From: Antarctobacter aquimaris
GTDB taxonomy: Bacteria > Pseudomonadota > Alphaproteobacteria > Rhodobacterales > Rhodobacteraceae
Direction of reading: 5' to 3'
DNA length: 64,000 bases
NCBI RefSeq assembly: GCF_900184945.1
Contig: NZ_FXYF01000002.1
Span: 62,001 to 126,000 of the forward strand
This document shows positions 26,054-35,125 of this stretch, piece after piece. Each line of letters begins with the position of its first letter. Within the stretch, counting starts at the first letter, position 1. The notes beneath the pieces are model-generated. The model ran no database searches. It had not been told where the DNA came from and saw only the letters and a list, made by a program, of their open reading frames with translations. A program made the translations under genes and the position numbers.

Positions 26054-26668
26054 ATGCTGGATATTGCGATTCTCATCCCCGCCGCAGGCGCCTCTTCCCG
26101 GATGCGCGGACGTGACAAACTGGTCGAGGAGGTCGACGGCACGCCGCTGTTGCGCCGCCAGGCGCAGCGCGCCATGGCGACCGGGGCCCATGTGGCCGTC
26201 ACCCTGCCGGCCCATGACCATCCCCGCGCCGCTGTGCTGGCCGGTCTGCCGGTGCAGGTGATCGAGGTGCCCGACGCCGATCAGGGCATGTCCTCGTCTA
26301 TCCGGCGCGGCGTCGGTCACTTGCCGCGGGACATCAAGGCGCTGCTGATCCTGCCCGCCGACATGCCCGAGATCGAAACCGCGGACATCCGCAGGCTGAT
26401 CGACGGGTTTTCCGCCATGCCGATCCCGATGTTGCAACAGGCCACCGCCGAGGACGGCACGCCGGGTCATCCGGTGCTGTTCCCCAGGGATTGTTTCATG
26501 TCGCTTCAGACTCTCACCGGAGACAAGGGCGCGCGCGACATCCTGCGGGACAACGCCCACCGCGTGCGGTTTGTGCCGCTTCCGGGCCGCCGCGCGCTGA
26601 CCGATCTGGACACCCCCGAAGCCTGGAGCGCCTGGCGCGAAACGCAGCAGGCCTGCCTGACCGGCTGA
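26054..26668 (+). CDS. MobA/MocA-like nucleotidyltransferase
   Basis: A 204-residue NTP_transf_3 protein. The start at 26054 gives the family N-terminus ILIPAAGASSRMRGRDKLVEEVDG, the nucleotide-binding loop with the Arg/Lys pair. LLILPADMPEIETADI carries the metal-binding Asp. This is the layout of molybdenum-cofactor cytidylyltransferase (MocA), which makes MCD for xanthine-dehydrogenase-type enzymes. Other sugar- or cofactor-nucleotide roles exist. No xanthine dehydrogenase or xdhC lies nearby. The insertion of a palindromic site just upstream suggests its own control rather than read-through from the dehydrogenase gene. Confidence 0.8.
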   Translation: MLDIAILIPAAGASSRMRGRDKLVEEVDGTPLLRRQAQRAMATGAHVAVTLPAHDHPRAAVLAGLPVQVIEVPDADQGMSSSIRRGVGHLPRDIKALLILPADMPEIETADIRRLIDGFSAMPIPMLQQATAEDGTPGHPVLFPRDCFMSLQTLTGDKGARDILRDNAHRVRFVPLPGRRALTDLDTPEAWSAWRETQQACLTG

Positions 26669-26697
26669 CCACCGCCATCCGGCCGCGAGACGCCCGC

Positions 26698-27084
26698 CTA
26701 ATGCAGGCAGGCGTGTTTCTGCACGATCCGGCGGACGGACGCGCCCACGAATTCGCGTTTCGACCAGACCTCGCAGACCTGGGCGGCCTGTGCCTTGGCG
26801 TACATGAAGGGCGAGGGAAAATCGCTGACCAGCACAACAGGAATGCGGCACATCCGGCTGTCTGCGGTCATCTCGGCCAGCAGGTCGATCCCCATGCCAT
26901 CCGGCAAGGCGTTGTCGAGAAACAGGATACTGACGTTGCGCTCGGCCAGCCGGGCGCGCGCCTCGGTCAGGGTGCGGGCCACCACCAGCGGCATGTCTGG
27001 ACAGGTCCTGGCAAGGACACGCCGCATCATGCGGCGGTCGAATTCCACGTCATCGACGATCAGGCAGACATTGTCCCGTGACAT
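26698..27084 (-). CDS. Stand-alone response regulator receiver protein
   Basis: A 128-residue CheY-like protein made only of a receiver domain. The acidic pair is in LIVDDVEFD, the phosphoacceptor Asp in ILFLDNALPDG, the switch Ser in VVLVSDFPS, and the conserved Lys in EVWSKREFVG. No output domain and no adjacent histidine kinase are present, so it acts through protein contacts or belongs to a phosphorelay coded elsewhere. I place the start at 27084 (MSRDNVCL). Its stop faces that of the nucleotidyltransferase 30 bp away. Confidence 0.88.
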   Translation of the reverse strand: MSRDNVCLIVDDVEFDRRMMRRVLARTCPDMPLVVARTLTEARARLAERNVSILFLDNALPDGMGIDLLAEMTADSRMCRIPVVLVSDFPSPFMYAKAQAAQVCEVWSKREFVGASVRRIVQKHACLH

Positions 27085-27188
27085 GCACGCACCCCAAGCA
27101 GTTTCGCCTGCACACTGGCACCGCAGGCTTACCAAAAGGTAAAGCTGCGCATTTGCCTCAAGTCGTAACCCATTCACGAAAAACATGA

Positions 27189-27218
27189 AAACGGGGCGAC
27201 CATGGGGCCGCCCCGTTT
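27189..27218 (-). terminator. Terminator of the RTX/Hint gene
   Basis: AAACGGGGCG (27189-27198) pairs with CGCCCCGTTT (27209-27218), a 10-bp stem. On the minus strand it is followed by T-rich sequence. It lies about 75 bases after the stop codon of the minus-strand RTX/Hint gene, and before the receiver gene on the same strand. Confidence 0.75.
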
Positions 27219-27290
27219 CCGTTGTCTCCGGTCCGGGCGCAAGGGTCTTTGCGCCGGAACGGGGCTGCATATTCCGTTCCGGCAAGGCGC

Positions 27291-30254
27291 TCAGTTCGTG
27301 AGCAGCGCCGCCTCGTGCTTTTTCAGCGAGCGGCGGGCCGAGGCATAGGCCTTGATCCCTTCGGCGTGCTCAAGCTCGGGGAACAACTCGAGGATTTCCT
27401 GCCGCTGCGCGTTGCCGATGCCCTTGAGGCTGTAGTCGCCGGGCTGGAAGCTTTCGGTCCAGGCGCCGTTCGACAGGATCACCTCATGGCTGTCGAACAT
27501 CACGTGGATGTAGGCCACGCCGTTGACCTCGACCTCGTCCACACCGTCGAGCCCGACCAGGTGCTTGGCCGCGACCAGGACTTCGCGCTCTTCGAAGTAG
27601 AGCGCGGTCTTGTCGTTGGCCACCAGCACGCGGTGGTTCGGCGACACCAGCATGTCATGCTCGGGGAGGTTGTTCCCCAGCGCGCCCTGCTGGATCAGGA
27701 TCGGCTTGAAGTGCGGCTTGCGCGCCAGGTCAAAGCCGGTCAGGTCCTTGCGGCCGACCCACTTGATCTCCTGGATGCCGTTGTCGCGGGTGATCACCCG
27801 GTCGCCGACCTTGAGATCCTCGACCAGCCGTTCGCCTCCGGGGGTGGCGATCAGCGTGCCGGGGGTAAAGCAGGGCACGATTTCCTCGATTTCGAAGAAA
27901 TCCATCGTGCCGGTCACGTCGCCCGCGGCGTTCAGGAACTCGATGGTGCCGTCGATGCCGTTGCCGTTGCTGTCGGTCACCGTGTTGACGATGCGCCAGT
28001 CGACGTCCTGCGCGCCGACTCCGGACAGGTCGAGGATGTCGTAGTCCTGGTTCGGCGGATCCTCGGGGTTTGCCTGATCGACGAAACCGCCCGAACCGCC
28101 GTCGACGGTGTCGCCGATCCCATGCGCCGCGCTGTCGACGATGATCACGTCGCGGTCGGACCCGCCCATGATGCTGTCCATGCCGGCGCCGCCGTTCAGG
28201 GTGTCGTTGCCCTGCCCGCCCATCAGCACGTCATCGTCGCCGCCACCCATCAGGAGGTCATCGTCGATGCCGCCGTCCAGCGTGTCGTTACCCGATCCGC
28301 CCATCAGCGTGTCGTCGTCGTCGCCACCGATCAGCAGGTCGTTGCCAAGGAAGCCCTGGAGCAGGTCGCGGTCGTTTTCGGTGTTGGGGTCGATGTCGTC
28401 GGTCAGTTCCAGCGCCGCAACGTTGGAGCCGTCGAGCGTGTCGTTGCCCTGCCCGCCGTCCAGCGTGTCCGAGCCGTGCCCGCCGATCAGCAGGTCATCG
28501 CCCTGGCCGCCCATGATGAGGTCGTCGTCGATGCCGCCGTCCAGCGTGTCGTTGTCGCCGCCGCCGTCGATGGTGTCACGGTCATCGCCCGTGGCGATGT
28601 AGTCGTTGCCCAGGTTGCCCTCGACATAATCGCGGCCGTCCTCCTGGTTCGGGTCGCGGGTAAAGCCGAGACCGTTCAGGACGGTGCCGGGCGCAAAGGC
28701 CGGATCGTCGCCTTCGTAGTCCGAGAAGGTGTCGGTGCCGGCGATGATGCTGTCGTCGCCCGAGCCGCCATAGATCGTGTCGGCGCCCTGCACGTCAAAC
28801 ACGGTGTCGTTGCCGCCGCCCAGGTAAACCAGGTCATTGTCGATGCCCGGCCGCACCACGTCGTCGCCGCCGCCGGCGCGGATGGTGTCGGCGTCGTCGC
28901 CGGTCTCGATGGTGTCGGCCCCGCTGGTGCCGGTGATGTCGTCGAGGTCGTCCAGCGGATCGGGATCCTCGTCAAGCCCGTCCAGCGGGTCCAGCCCCTG
29001 CAACGAAGGATCGACCGGAAACACGTCGGTGTCGATGCGCGGAACGCCGTCGTCCTCGGTCACGGTGACGGTGATCACGCCGGTGTCGCTGCCGCCGTCG
29101 GGGTCGACCAGCTGGTAGGTAAAGGTGTCGGTGCCGATGAAACCGGGGTTCGGCGTGTAGCTGACGGTGCCGTCGCCGTTCAGGACGGCGGTGCCGTTGG
29201 ACGGGTCGGTGATGCTGCCCACGGTCAGCAGCGCGTTGTCGCCGTCCGGGTCGTCATCGTTGGCCAGCGGCACGATCGTGACGGTTGTGTCTTCGTCGGT
29301 GGTGGCGCTGTCGTCGAAGGCGGTCGGCGGGATGTTGGCGGGCGGCGTCACCGTAAAGGTGATCGTCGCCGTATCCGTCGAGGTGCCGTCGGTGATCGTG
29401 TAGGTGATCGTGTCGGTGCCGGTGAAACCGGCATTGGGGGTGTAGGTCACGGTGCCGTCGCCGTTCAGCATGGCGGTGCCGTTGGTCGCCGGGGTGATGC
29501 CGGTCACGGTCAGCGGGTCGCCATCCGGGTCCGTGTCGTTGCTGGTCGGGTCAAGCGTGACCGGCGTGCCGACAGTGGTGGAGACAGCGTCGTCCACCGC
29601 GTCCGGGCTGCCGTCCTCGACGTCGACGGTCGAGAACGCGACGTCGGAAATGATCACGCCCTGCTGGCTGACGCCACCGTTGGCGTGTTCGATCCGGATG
29701 CTGGACACCGGACCCGCGATCTCGACCAGGACCGAGGTGGTCGCATCCTCGAATCCGGTCTCGGCCGAGCCGGTCAGGTTGCCCGCGGTGTTCGTCACGG
29801 CCGACCCGAGCGTCAGGGTGACCGGCACCGGATTGCCGCCCGCGTCCAGTGCGACAACGCGGACGATGTCCTCAAAGCCGCCGCCGGCCTCGAACAGGTC
29901 GCCGCCGGCGCCGGTGTCGATGTCGTTGATGCGGAAGGACACGTTCTGCACGCTGTCGGTGTAGAGCGAGGAGTCGGTCGAGCGGAAGTCGAAGGTCGCA
30001 ACCGAGGTGTCGGAAGGTGCGGCCTCGCCGTCGTCGAACAGCTTCAGGAAGGAGTTCGACGGAAAGGGTTCACCCGGCGCCACGTACCCCGGTGCGTTGA
30101 AGGTAAACGCCGAAGCCCCGGCCGCCAATGCGTCGTAGGAAATGTCGACGGCCACGCCGCCGGTGTCCACCGTGGCGGAAACGCCGCCGTTTCCGTCCAC
30201 CAAGGTCGATCCGAACGGACCCAGTGCACCCCAATTCAATACCAGATCAGCCAT
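27291..30254 (-). CDS. Large RTX calcium-binding protein with cadherin-like repeats and C-terminal Hint domain
   Basis: A 987-residue acidic secreted protein. The N-terminal domain (about 1-210) resembles the beta-sandwich sections of surface proteins. Two tandem cadherin-like (VCBS/tandem-95) modules follow at about 216-300 and 310-400, each with NDTDPDGDPL-type calcium sites and NGTAMLNGDGTVTYTPNAGF repeats. RTX nonapeptides of the GGxGNDTLDGG kind fill about 440-740. The end is a Hint_2 domain from Cys795 (CFTPGTLIATPGGERLVEDL) with the SPNHRVLV block. There is no N-terminal signal, as expected for type I secretion. Such RTX/Hint proteins are frequent in Rhodobacteraceae; self-processing at the Cys is predicted but unproven. 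The transport partners are not in this window. Confidence 0.9.
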   Translation of the reverse strand: MADLVLNWGALGPFGSTLVDGNGGVSATVDTGGVAVDISYDALAAGASAFTFNAPGYVAPGEPFPSNSFLKLFDDGEAAPSDTSVATFDFRSTDSSLYTDSVQNVSFRINDIDTGAGGDLFEAGGGFEDIVRVVALDAGGNPVPVTLTLGSAVTNTAGNLTGSAETGFEDATTSVLVEIAGPVSSIRIEHANGGVSQQGVIISDVAFSTVDVEDGSPDAVDDAVSTTVGTPVTLDPTSNDTDPDGDPLTVTGITPATNGTAMLNGDGTVTYTPNAGFTGTDTITYTITDGTSTDTATITFTVTPPANIPPTAFDDSATTDEDTTVTIVPLANDDDPDGDNALLTVGSITDPSNGTAVLNGDGTVSYTPNPGFIGTDTFTYQLVDPDGGSDTGVITVTVTEDDGVPRIDTDVFPVDPSLQGLDPLDGLDEDPDPLDDLDDITGTSGADTIETGDDADTIRAGGGDDVVRPGIDNDLVYLGGGNDTVFDVQGADTIYGGSGDDSIIAGTDTFSDYEGDDPAFAPGTVLNGLGFTRDPNQEDGRDYVEGNLGNDYIATGDDRDTIDGGGDNDTLDGGIDDDLIMGGQGDDLLIGGHGSDTLDGGQGNDTLDGSNVAALELTDDIDPNTENDRDLLQGFLGNDLLIGGDDDDTLMGGSGNDTLDGGIDDDLLMGGGDDDVLMGGQGNDTLNGGAGMDSIMGGSDRDVIIVDSAAHGIGDTVDGGSGGFVDQANPEDPPNQDYDILDLSGVGAQDVDWRIVNTVTDSNGNGIDGTIEFLNAAGDVTGTMDFFEIEEIVPCFTPGTLIATPGGERLVEDLKVGDRVITRDNGIQEIKWVGRKDLTGFDLARKPHFKPILIQQGALGNNLPEHDMLVSPNHRVLVANDKTALYFEEREVLVAAKHLVGLDGVDEVEVNGVAYIHVMFDSHEVILSNGAWTESFQPGDYSLKGIGNAQRQEILELFPELEHAEGIKAYASARRSLKKHEAALLTN

Positions 30255-31033
30255 GTTCGACCCTCTTTCACTCCAATATCAGGGGCATGCCCCTGCGCTT
30301 GCGCGCCGACAATGCGCGCAGCACTGCCCGTTCATCCGCGTGCCCGGCATGCCTGTCGAATTGCGAAGTGTTCGCGTCGCCTCTTGCCCACGGCTTGCGT
30401 GAACGAAGAACTCCATCGCGGCATGGACGGATTCTCCGTCCTCGCTTCACTTCGCATCTCAATGGATACGAGCTGTTCAGCGGCCGCCCCCGTGGCCAGC
30501 AGTCTTCACCCCCCAGATGGGCTTGCAGAAATTAATACTTTGAAGCCATTCGTCCGGGAAGGAGAAAATGGCATAAACGCGTCACCGGCTGCCATGTTAA
30601 CGCCGGATTTACCACGAATTGTGGCACAGTCCGGCAGCCCGCAGCTGTCCATTCGGCGCGATCCGGAAACACTCTCCTGCTACATCTGGTAGGTTTTCGC
30701 CGCGTGGGCCCCACCAGAGGCAATCGCGGCAAGATGACCCACGACACTGTTCCGGATCGGGCAACAATCCCGCCCCCAACGGTTGCCCAGATTGGCCGGC
30801 CCGCGCCCGGGGGCATTGTGGCAGGAACTGTCCAAGCGCGCTCACCAATCCGGCAACCTCTGCGGGATTGGCCAAGCCAGGGACCCGAATTCGCTGAGAC
30901 AATGGTGAACGGGACGCGAATCATTCGAGACAAAACCGGATCGAATCCGACGCACCCGCGTCTTTCCGGCCGCGACACAGCAATTCTGCGGAATTGCCCT
31001 AGTTTGGCGCCCGCGCATGGGTATCGTTCCGGC
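30255..31033. other. Long divergent intergenic region (779 bp)
   Basis: No credible gene is visible between the RTX/Hint gene and the GSCFA gene. The section at about 30,525-30,620 is more AT-rich than its surroundings. Two inverted repeats stand out. TGCGAAGTG (30362-30370) is the reverse complement of CACTTCGCA (30448-30456), and GCAATTC (30980-30986) pairs with GAATTGC (30991-30997) about 40 bp before the GSCFA start. The region probably carries promoters for both divergent genes with substantial regulatory sequence. A small RNA cannot be excluded. Confidence 0.5.
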
Positions 31034-32095
31034 ATGCCCTATTCCGATCTGCCGCCCCAAGCCTTCTGGCGCTCCTGCCGCGAAACCGCCGATTTCCGGC
31101 TGGACGCGCTCTATGCGCCCAGGGTGCGCCTGACGCCCGGAATGCGGCTGGCCACGGCGGGCAGCTGCTTTGCCCAGAACATCGCGACCCACGTGCGCGC
31201 CTCGTCCCTGCACCTGGTCGAGGCCGAGCCCGCCCCCGCGCTGATGCCGCCCGAAGTCGCGCGCCGATATGGCTACGGCCTCTTTTCGGCGCGCTACGGC
31301 AATGTCTACACCGCACGCCAGCTGCGCCAGCTGCTGGAGGATGCCGAGGACGCGGCCCTGCACGAAGAGGCGTTCTGGACCCGTCCCGACGGCCGCTGGA
31401 TCGACGCGCTTCGCCCGAATGTAGAGCCGGAGGGCTTTGCCAGCCTCGAAGAGGCCTGCGCCTTTCGCCGCGATCACCTGCGCCGGGTGCGGGCGATGTT
31501 CGACGCGATGGATGTCTTTGTCTTTACCCTGGGCCTGACCGAATGCTGGGCGGACCGGGCGACAGGCCGGGTCTTTCCCGTCGCCCCCGGCGTGCTGGGT
31601 GGCAGCTATGACCCGGCCCGGCACGTCTTTGTCAACCAGGGGATCGCCGAGGTCCACGAGGACCTGACCGAGGCCATCGCCCGGATGCGCCGCTGGGCGC
31701 CGGGGCTGAAGGTGCTGCTGACCGTCTCGCCGGTGCCGCTGACCGCCACCGCCTCGGGACAGCACGTTCTGACGGCAACGACCTTGTCCAAATCCGTGCT
31801 GCGTGCCGTCGCGGGGGACCTGGCCGCGCGCGATCCCGACATCGACTACGTGCCCTCCTACGAGATCATCACCGGCACGCCGTTCCGGTCGCGGTTCTAC
31901 AACGACAACCTGCGCACCGTCACCGCGGAGGGGGTCCAGACCGTCATGTCGGTGTTCTTCGGCGCGCATCCGGCGTTGGGGGGCGTGCCGCGTCCGGACA
32001 ACCTGCACGCCCTCCCCGCCGCAAGGCTGGACGAGGACGGCGGCGACATCTGCGAAGAGGCGCTGCTGGACGCCTACGCGGAGCCGCGCCCGTGA
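31034..32095 (+). CDS. GSCFA-domain protein (SGNH-superfamily)
   Basis: A 353-residue GSCFA family protein (PF08885-type), named for the motif seen here at residues 43-47 (LATAGSCFAQNIA). The second block, FVFTLGLTECW, is at about 155-165. The family belongs to the SGNH/GDSL esterase superfamily; the serine of GSCFA takes the nucleophile place. Members are often found near glycan or surface-polysaccharide genes, and a role in adding or removing acyl groups from glycans is suspected. The start at 31034 is chosen at MPYSDLPPQAFW. The stop overlaps the next start (GTGA), so the pair is translationally coupled. Confidence 0.85.
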   Translation: MPYSDLPPQAFWRSCRETADFRLDALYAPRVRLTPGMRLATAGSCFAQNIATHVRASSLHLVEAEPAPALMPPEVARRYGYGLFSARYGNVYTARQLRQLLEDAEDAALHEEAFWTRPDGRWIDALRPNVEPEGFASLEEACAFRRDHLRRVRAMFDAMDVFVFTLGLTECWADRATGRVFPVAPGVLGGSYDPARHVFVNQGIAEVHEDLTEAIARMRRWAPGLKVLLTVSPVPLTATASGQHVLTATTLSKSVLRAVAGDLAARDPDIDYVPSYEIITGTPFRSRFYNDNLRTVTAEGVQTVMSVFFGAHPALGGVPRPDNLHALPAARLDEDGGDICEEALLDAYAEPRP

Positions 32096-32889
32096 AGATC
32101 CTCCTGATCGGCAATTCCCATGCCGCGATGCTGATCGCCGCCCACCGCGCCGATCCGCGCGGCGAGACGCTGACCGTCTTTGCCAAGCCGGGGCTGGAGG
32201 CGGACGATATCGTCCTGGACGGCCCGGTCCTGCGCGCCGCCTCACCCGAGATGACGGAGCGGCTGGTCCTGCTGGGCACGCCGCCGCAGGTGGACCTGGC
32301 GCAGGCCGACGCCGTGGTGATCGCCGGGCTGGCGCCCTCCGTCTTTGCCGCTGTACGCTTGGCGCAGGGGCACAGCGTCGTCGGCTGGCCATCGGGTCAG
32401 GCAGCCATGGCGCGCGCTTTGCAGCCCGACGTCGCGGCGCCGAAACGGCCCTTGATGAGCCGCGCCGCCTACCGCGCGGCGCTGGCGGCGCTGACGGAAA
32501 CCTCGCTAGCCGCCCGGCTGTTGCGTGGCCTGAGGGCGGTTTCGGACGCGCCCGCCGTCTTTGTGCCGCAGCCCTACCCCTCCGAGGCGGTGCTGACCAC
32601 CGATGGCAAGTACCCGGTGTTCCGTCGCATCGCGCAGGGCGGCGACGGCGGCGCGCTGGCCGAGGACCTGGCCGGGGCACATGCCGCCGTGCTGGGCGCC
32701 CTGCCCGGCGTCACGGTGCTGTCGCAGCCCGCCGACACACTGCGCCACGGCTGCCTGACCGCCGAGGGCTGCATGCGCGCCGCGCCCCGCCTCAGCGACA
32801 GCTCGCAGCAGGACGTGGGCGACGTGCTGCACGGCAACGCGGCCCTGGGCGCGCAGTTGCTGTCCGGGATTCGCGCCGCGCTGGACTGA
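32092..32889 (+). CDS. SGNH-like hydrolase, coupled to GSCFA gene
   Basis: A 265-residue protein starting at GTG 32092 inside the GSCFA stop. It begins MKILLIGNSHAAMLIAAHR, where GNSH matches SGNH block I. Near the C-terminus it has DVLHGNAALGAQL, a DxxHGN segment in the place of the catalytic Asp-His. I infer an esterase or acyltransferase-like fold; I do not recognise a named family. Coupling to the GSCFA protein and proximity to a third SGNH-domain gene suggest a shared job on a surface glycan. Confidence 0.65.
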   Translation: MKILLIGNSHAAMLIAAHRADPRGETLTVFAKPGLEADDIVLDGPVLRAASPEMTERLVLLGTPPQVDLAQADAVVIAGLAPSVFAAVRLAQGHSVVGWPSGQAAMARALQPDVAAPKRPLMSRAAYRAALAALTETSLAARLLRGLRAVSDAPAVFVPQPYPSEAVLTTDGKYPVFRRIAQGGDGGALAEDLAGAHAAVLGALPGVTVLSQPADTLRHGCLTAEGCMRAAPRLSDSSQQDVGDVLHGNAALGAQLLSGIRAALD

Positions 32890-32981
32890 GGCGTCCGCGC
32901 GCCGACATCGACAAGGCCCCTCAAATCCTCCGGAATTACCCGACCGACCCAAAGGCCGAATTAAGAAACGACCGTCACCGT

Positions 32982-33008
32982 CTGTCCCGTGTTAGGACAG
33001 GAGGTGGG
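32982..33008 (+). promoter_or_regulatory. Hairpin touching the ribosome site of the RTX esterase gene
   Basis: CTGTCC (32982-32987) pairs with GGACAG (32995-33000). The right arm runs straight into AGGAGG, the ribosome site for the TTG start at 33011. Folding would partly hide the site, so it could tune translation. The AGGAGGT match is strong, which supports the rare TTG start. Confidence 0.4.
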
Positions 33009-33010
33009 AC

Positions 33011-35005
33011 TTGGGCACGCCCATTGTCATTCTGGCCGGTCAAAGCAACGCTGGCCGGATCTCAAGCGAAGTCGTCGATGCGCTGGACACGGCCTACGGC
33101 GCCGGTAACTACGTGCTGGTCAAGGCCTGGGCGTCGGGCGCGCCGCTGACCAGCGCGCGGGACGGCAAGGACGACTGGGAAACGCCTGGCGAATTGCGCA
33201 CGCGCATCGTCGATGACACCGCTTCGGCCTTGCGGGCCACGCCGGACGGCTATGTCGCCGGGATCATCTGGGTGCAGGGCGAAGGCGACACCGACAGTTC
33301 CGGCACGCCGTCGGACTACGTCGCCGACTTTCGCGCGCTCTTTGCCGAGGTGCGGGCCGGGGTCGCCGCGCAACTGCCCGGCCGCGCCACGGGCATCGAC
33401 ACCGCGCCGATCGTCATCTCGGGCCTGTCGAGCAACGCCCCGGCCGCCGCCACGCGGCAACACTGGGGCGCGATCCAGTCCGAACTGATCCGCCTCGGCG
33501 CCGAGGACCCGGGCATCGTCACCGTGTCGCCCGACGCGCTGGCCACGGCGGCGGGCCTCGCCGGCAGCCAGATGTTCACCGACGGGTTGCATTACTCCGA
33601 CGCCGCCAGCATCGCCCTGGCCGAGGGGCTGGTGGCTGCGCTGCGGACGCTCACCGCGATCGGCTCTGCCGGGGCGGACAGGCTGGTCGGCACCCCCGGC
33701 AGCGATGTCTTTGTCGTCGATCACCCCGGTGACACCATCATCGAGCCCGAGAACGGCGGCATCGACCTGGTGCAGTCCTCGATCTCCTTTTCGCTGCGCG
33801 ACTACGGGCTGGTGCTGGAGAATTTGACCCTGACAGGGCGCGGCAACATCAATGGCACCGGCAACGGGGTGAACAACATCCTGACCGGCAACGCCGGCAA
33901 CAACCTGCTGAACGGCGCCTGGGGGGACGATGTGCTGTACGGCATGGCGGGCGACGACACGCTGCAGGACACGCGCGGCAACGACACGCTGGTGGGTGGT
34001 CCGGGCAACGATGTCTACCATGTCGACTCCGAGCTGGACGTGGTGATCGAACGGGCCGGCGAAGGGCATGACCTGATCCATTCCTCGGTGTCCTTCCGGC
34101 TCTGGGCGGACGCGCCGGAGGTCGAGGACCTGATCCTCACCGGCAGCGCGGCGATCGACGGCATCGGCAACGGTCTGGACAACCGGCTGATCGGCAACGG
34201 CGCCGCCAACCGCCTCGACGGCGCGCGCGGCCGGGACTGGCTGGAGGGCGGCGGCGGCGACGACACGCTGATCGGCCAGGCGGGTGCCGACACCCTGCTG
34301 GGTGGCGCCGGCGATGACCAGTTGCACGGCGACCAGGTGGGCGGTGCCACCATGACCTACGCCTGCGGCCAGGCCTTCCGCCTCTACCAGGCGACGCTGG
34401 ACCGGGCGCCGGATGCGAAAGGTTTCTACTACTGGTCGGAGCAGCTGCAGGCGGGCGCGAATTTCTTCGACGTGGTCGGCGGGTTCGTCACCAGCCCCGA
34501 GTTTCGCGCCGTCTACGGCCCGCTCAGCGACGCCGATTTCGTCGAACTGCTGTACAACAACGTGCTGGACCGCGCCTCGGACGCCAGCGGCAAGACGGTC
34601 TGGATGGGGCACCTGGCCAATGGCCAGTCGCGCGAATACGTGGTGACCCACTTCGCCGAAAGCCCGGAATTCCGCGCCATGACGGCTGGTACGCAAGAGG
34701 CCTGGATCCGTGCGCGCGGCGTGGATGACATCCTGGACCCCGGCGCGGGCAACTCCACGCTGACCGGGGGCGAGATGTCGGACACCTTCGTGTTCCGCCC
34801 GGACTCGGACGGCAGACACGTGGTGCAGGATTTCGAATGCTGGGACACGCTGGACCTGCGCGGTTTCGGCTATGCCGACGTCTCCGAGGCGCGCGCGCAT
34901 TTCCTGCAAACGGGCAATGACCTGGTCTTTGCCGACGAGGGCGTGACCGTGGTGCTGCAAGGCACCACGATGACCGAGGTGTCGGACCTCGCCCTGATGG
35001 TCTGA
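33011..35005 (+). CDS. SGNH esterase domain fused to RTX repeats and DUF4214
   Basis: A 664-residue secreted protein with a TTG start (33011) after a strong AGGAGG. Residues 1-215 form a sialate-O-acetylesterase-like SGNH domain: nucleophile motif GQSNAGR (10-16), [10 protein letters not shown] (about 86-95) and [10 protein letters not shown] (about 193-202) with Asp-His. RTX/peralysin-type repeats follow (about 220-445; [19 protein letters not shown] and similar). Two DUF4214 repeats ([18 protein letters not shown] and [18 protein letters not shown], about 450-565) come next. The C-terminal region, with [19 protein letters not shown], is of the type found in type-I-secreted proteins. Likely an extracellular deacetylase acting on glycans. 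No signal peptide is expected. Confidence 0.88.
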   Translation: MGTPIVILAGQSNAGRISSEVVDALDTAYGAGNYVLVKAWASGAPLTSARDGKDDWETPGELRTRIVDDTASALRATPDGYVAGIIWVQGEGDTDSSGTPSDYVADFRALFAEVRAGVAAQLPGRATGIDTAPIVISGLSSNAPAAATRQHWGAIQSELIRLGAEDPGIVTVSPDALATAAGLAGSQMFTDGLHYSDAASIALAEGLVAALRTLTAIGSAGADRLVGTPGSDVFVVDHPGDTIIEPENGGIDLVQSSISFSLRDYGLVLENLTLTGRGNINGTGNGVNNILTGNAGNNLLNGAWGDDVLYGMAGDDTLQDTRGNDTLVGGPGNDVYHVDSELDVVIERAGEGHDLIHSSVSFRLWADAPEVEDLILTGSAAIDGIGNGLDNRLIGNGAANRLDGARGRDWLEGGGGDDTLIGQAGADTLLGGAGDDQLHGDQVGGATMTYACGQAFRLYQATLDRAPDAKGFYYWSEQLQAGANFFDVVGGFVTSPEFRAVYGPLSDADFVELLYNNVLDRASDASGKTVWMGHLANGQSREYVVTHFAESPEFRAMTAGTQEAWIRARGVDDILDPGAGNSTLTGGEMSDTFVFRPDSDGRHVVQDFECWDTLDLRGFGYADVSEARAHFLQTGNDLVFADEGVTVVLQGTTMTEVSDLALMV

Positions 35006-35027
35006 GCGCTGCCCCTGGTGGCGGGTG

Positions 35028-35124
35028 CCAAGGCCTTTCGAAAGGCCTTGGACAACGCACTTGCAAGCGCGTTTTGAAAGCGGTTTGCAAACCGCTTGAC
35101 CCAAGCCGCTTCGAAGCGGCTTGG
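35028..35124. repeat. Array of four palindromes (left)
   Basis: Four palindromes lie nearly end to end, 23 bases after the RTX-esterase stop. P1 35028-35051: 24 nt, perfect, half-site CCAAGGCCTTTC. P2 35054-35073: 20 nt, one mismatch, half-site AACGCACTTG. P3 35078-35097: 20 nt, perfect, half-site AAGCGGTTTG. P4 35101-35124: 24 nt, perfect, half-site CCAAGCCGCTTC. Centres are TCGA or TGCA, and gaps are 2-4 nt. The arms share AAGC/AAGG and CTTG elements but differ in sequence. P1 could also stop transcription. A related array occurs at 39612-39675. Confidence 0.85.
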
Positions 35125-35125
35125 C

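Noticed and set aside
27610-30254. Tandem repeats in the DNA of the RTX gene as possible CRISPR or satellite
   Set aside because: The periodicity follows codons for GGxGNDTLDGG repeats and varies in sequence; it is explained by the protein.
30555-30575. A ribosome-site-like AAGGAGA followed by ATG GCA TAA
   Set aside because: It would encode only two residues; most likely chance in a non-coding region.
27222-30692. A 1156-codon plus-strand frame across the RTX/Hint gene
   Set aside because: It is the reverse of the acidic RTX repeats, which produces Val/Ala/His-rich periodic sequence. The minus-strand protein has all real domains.
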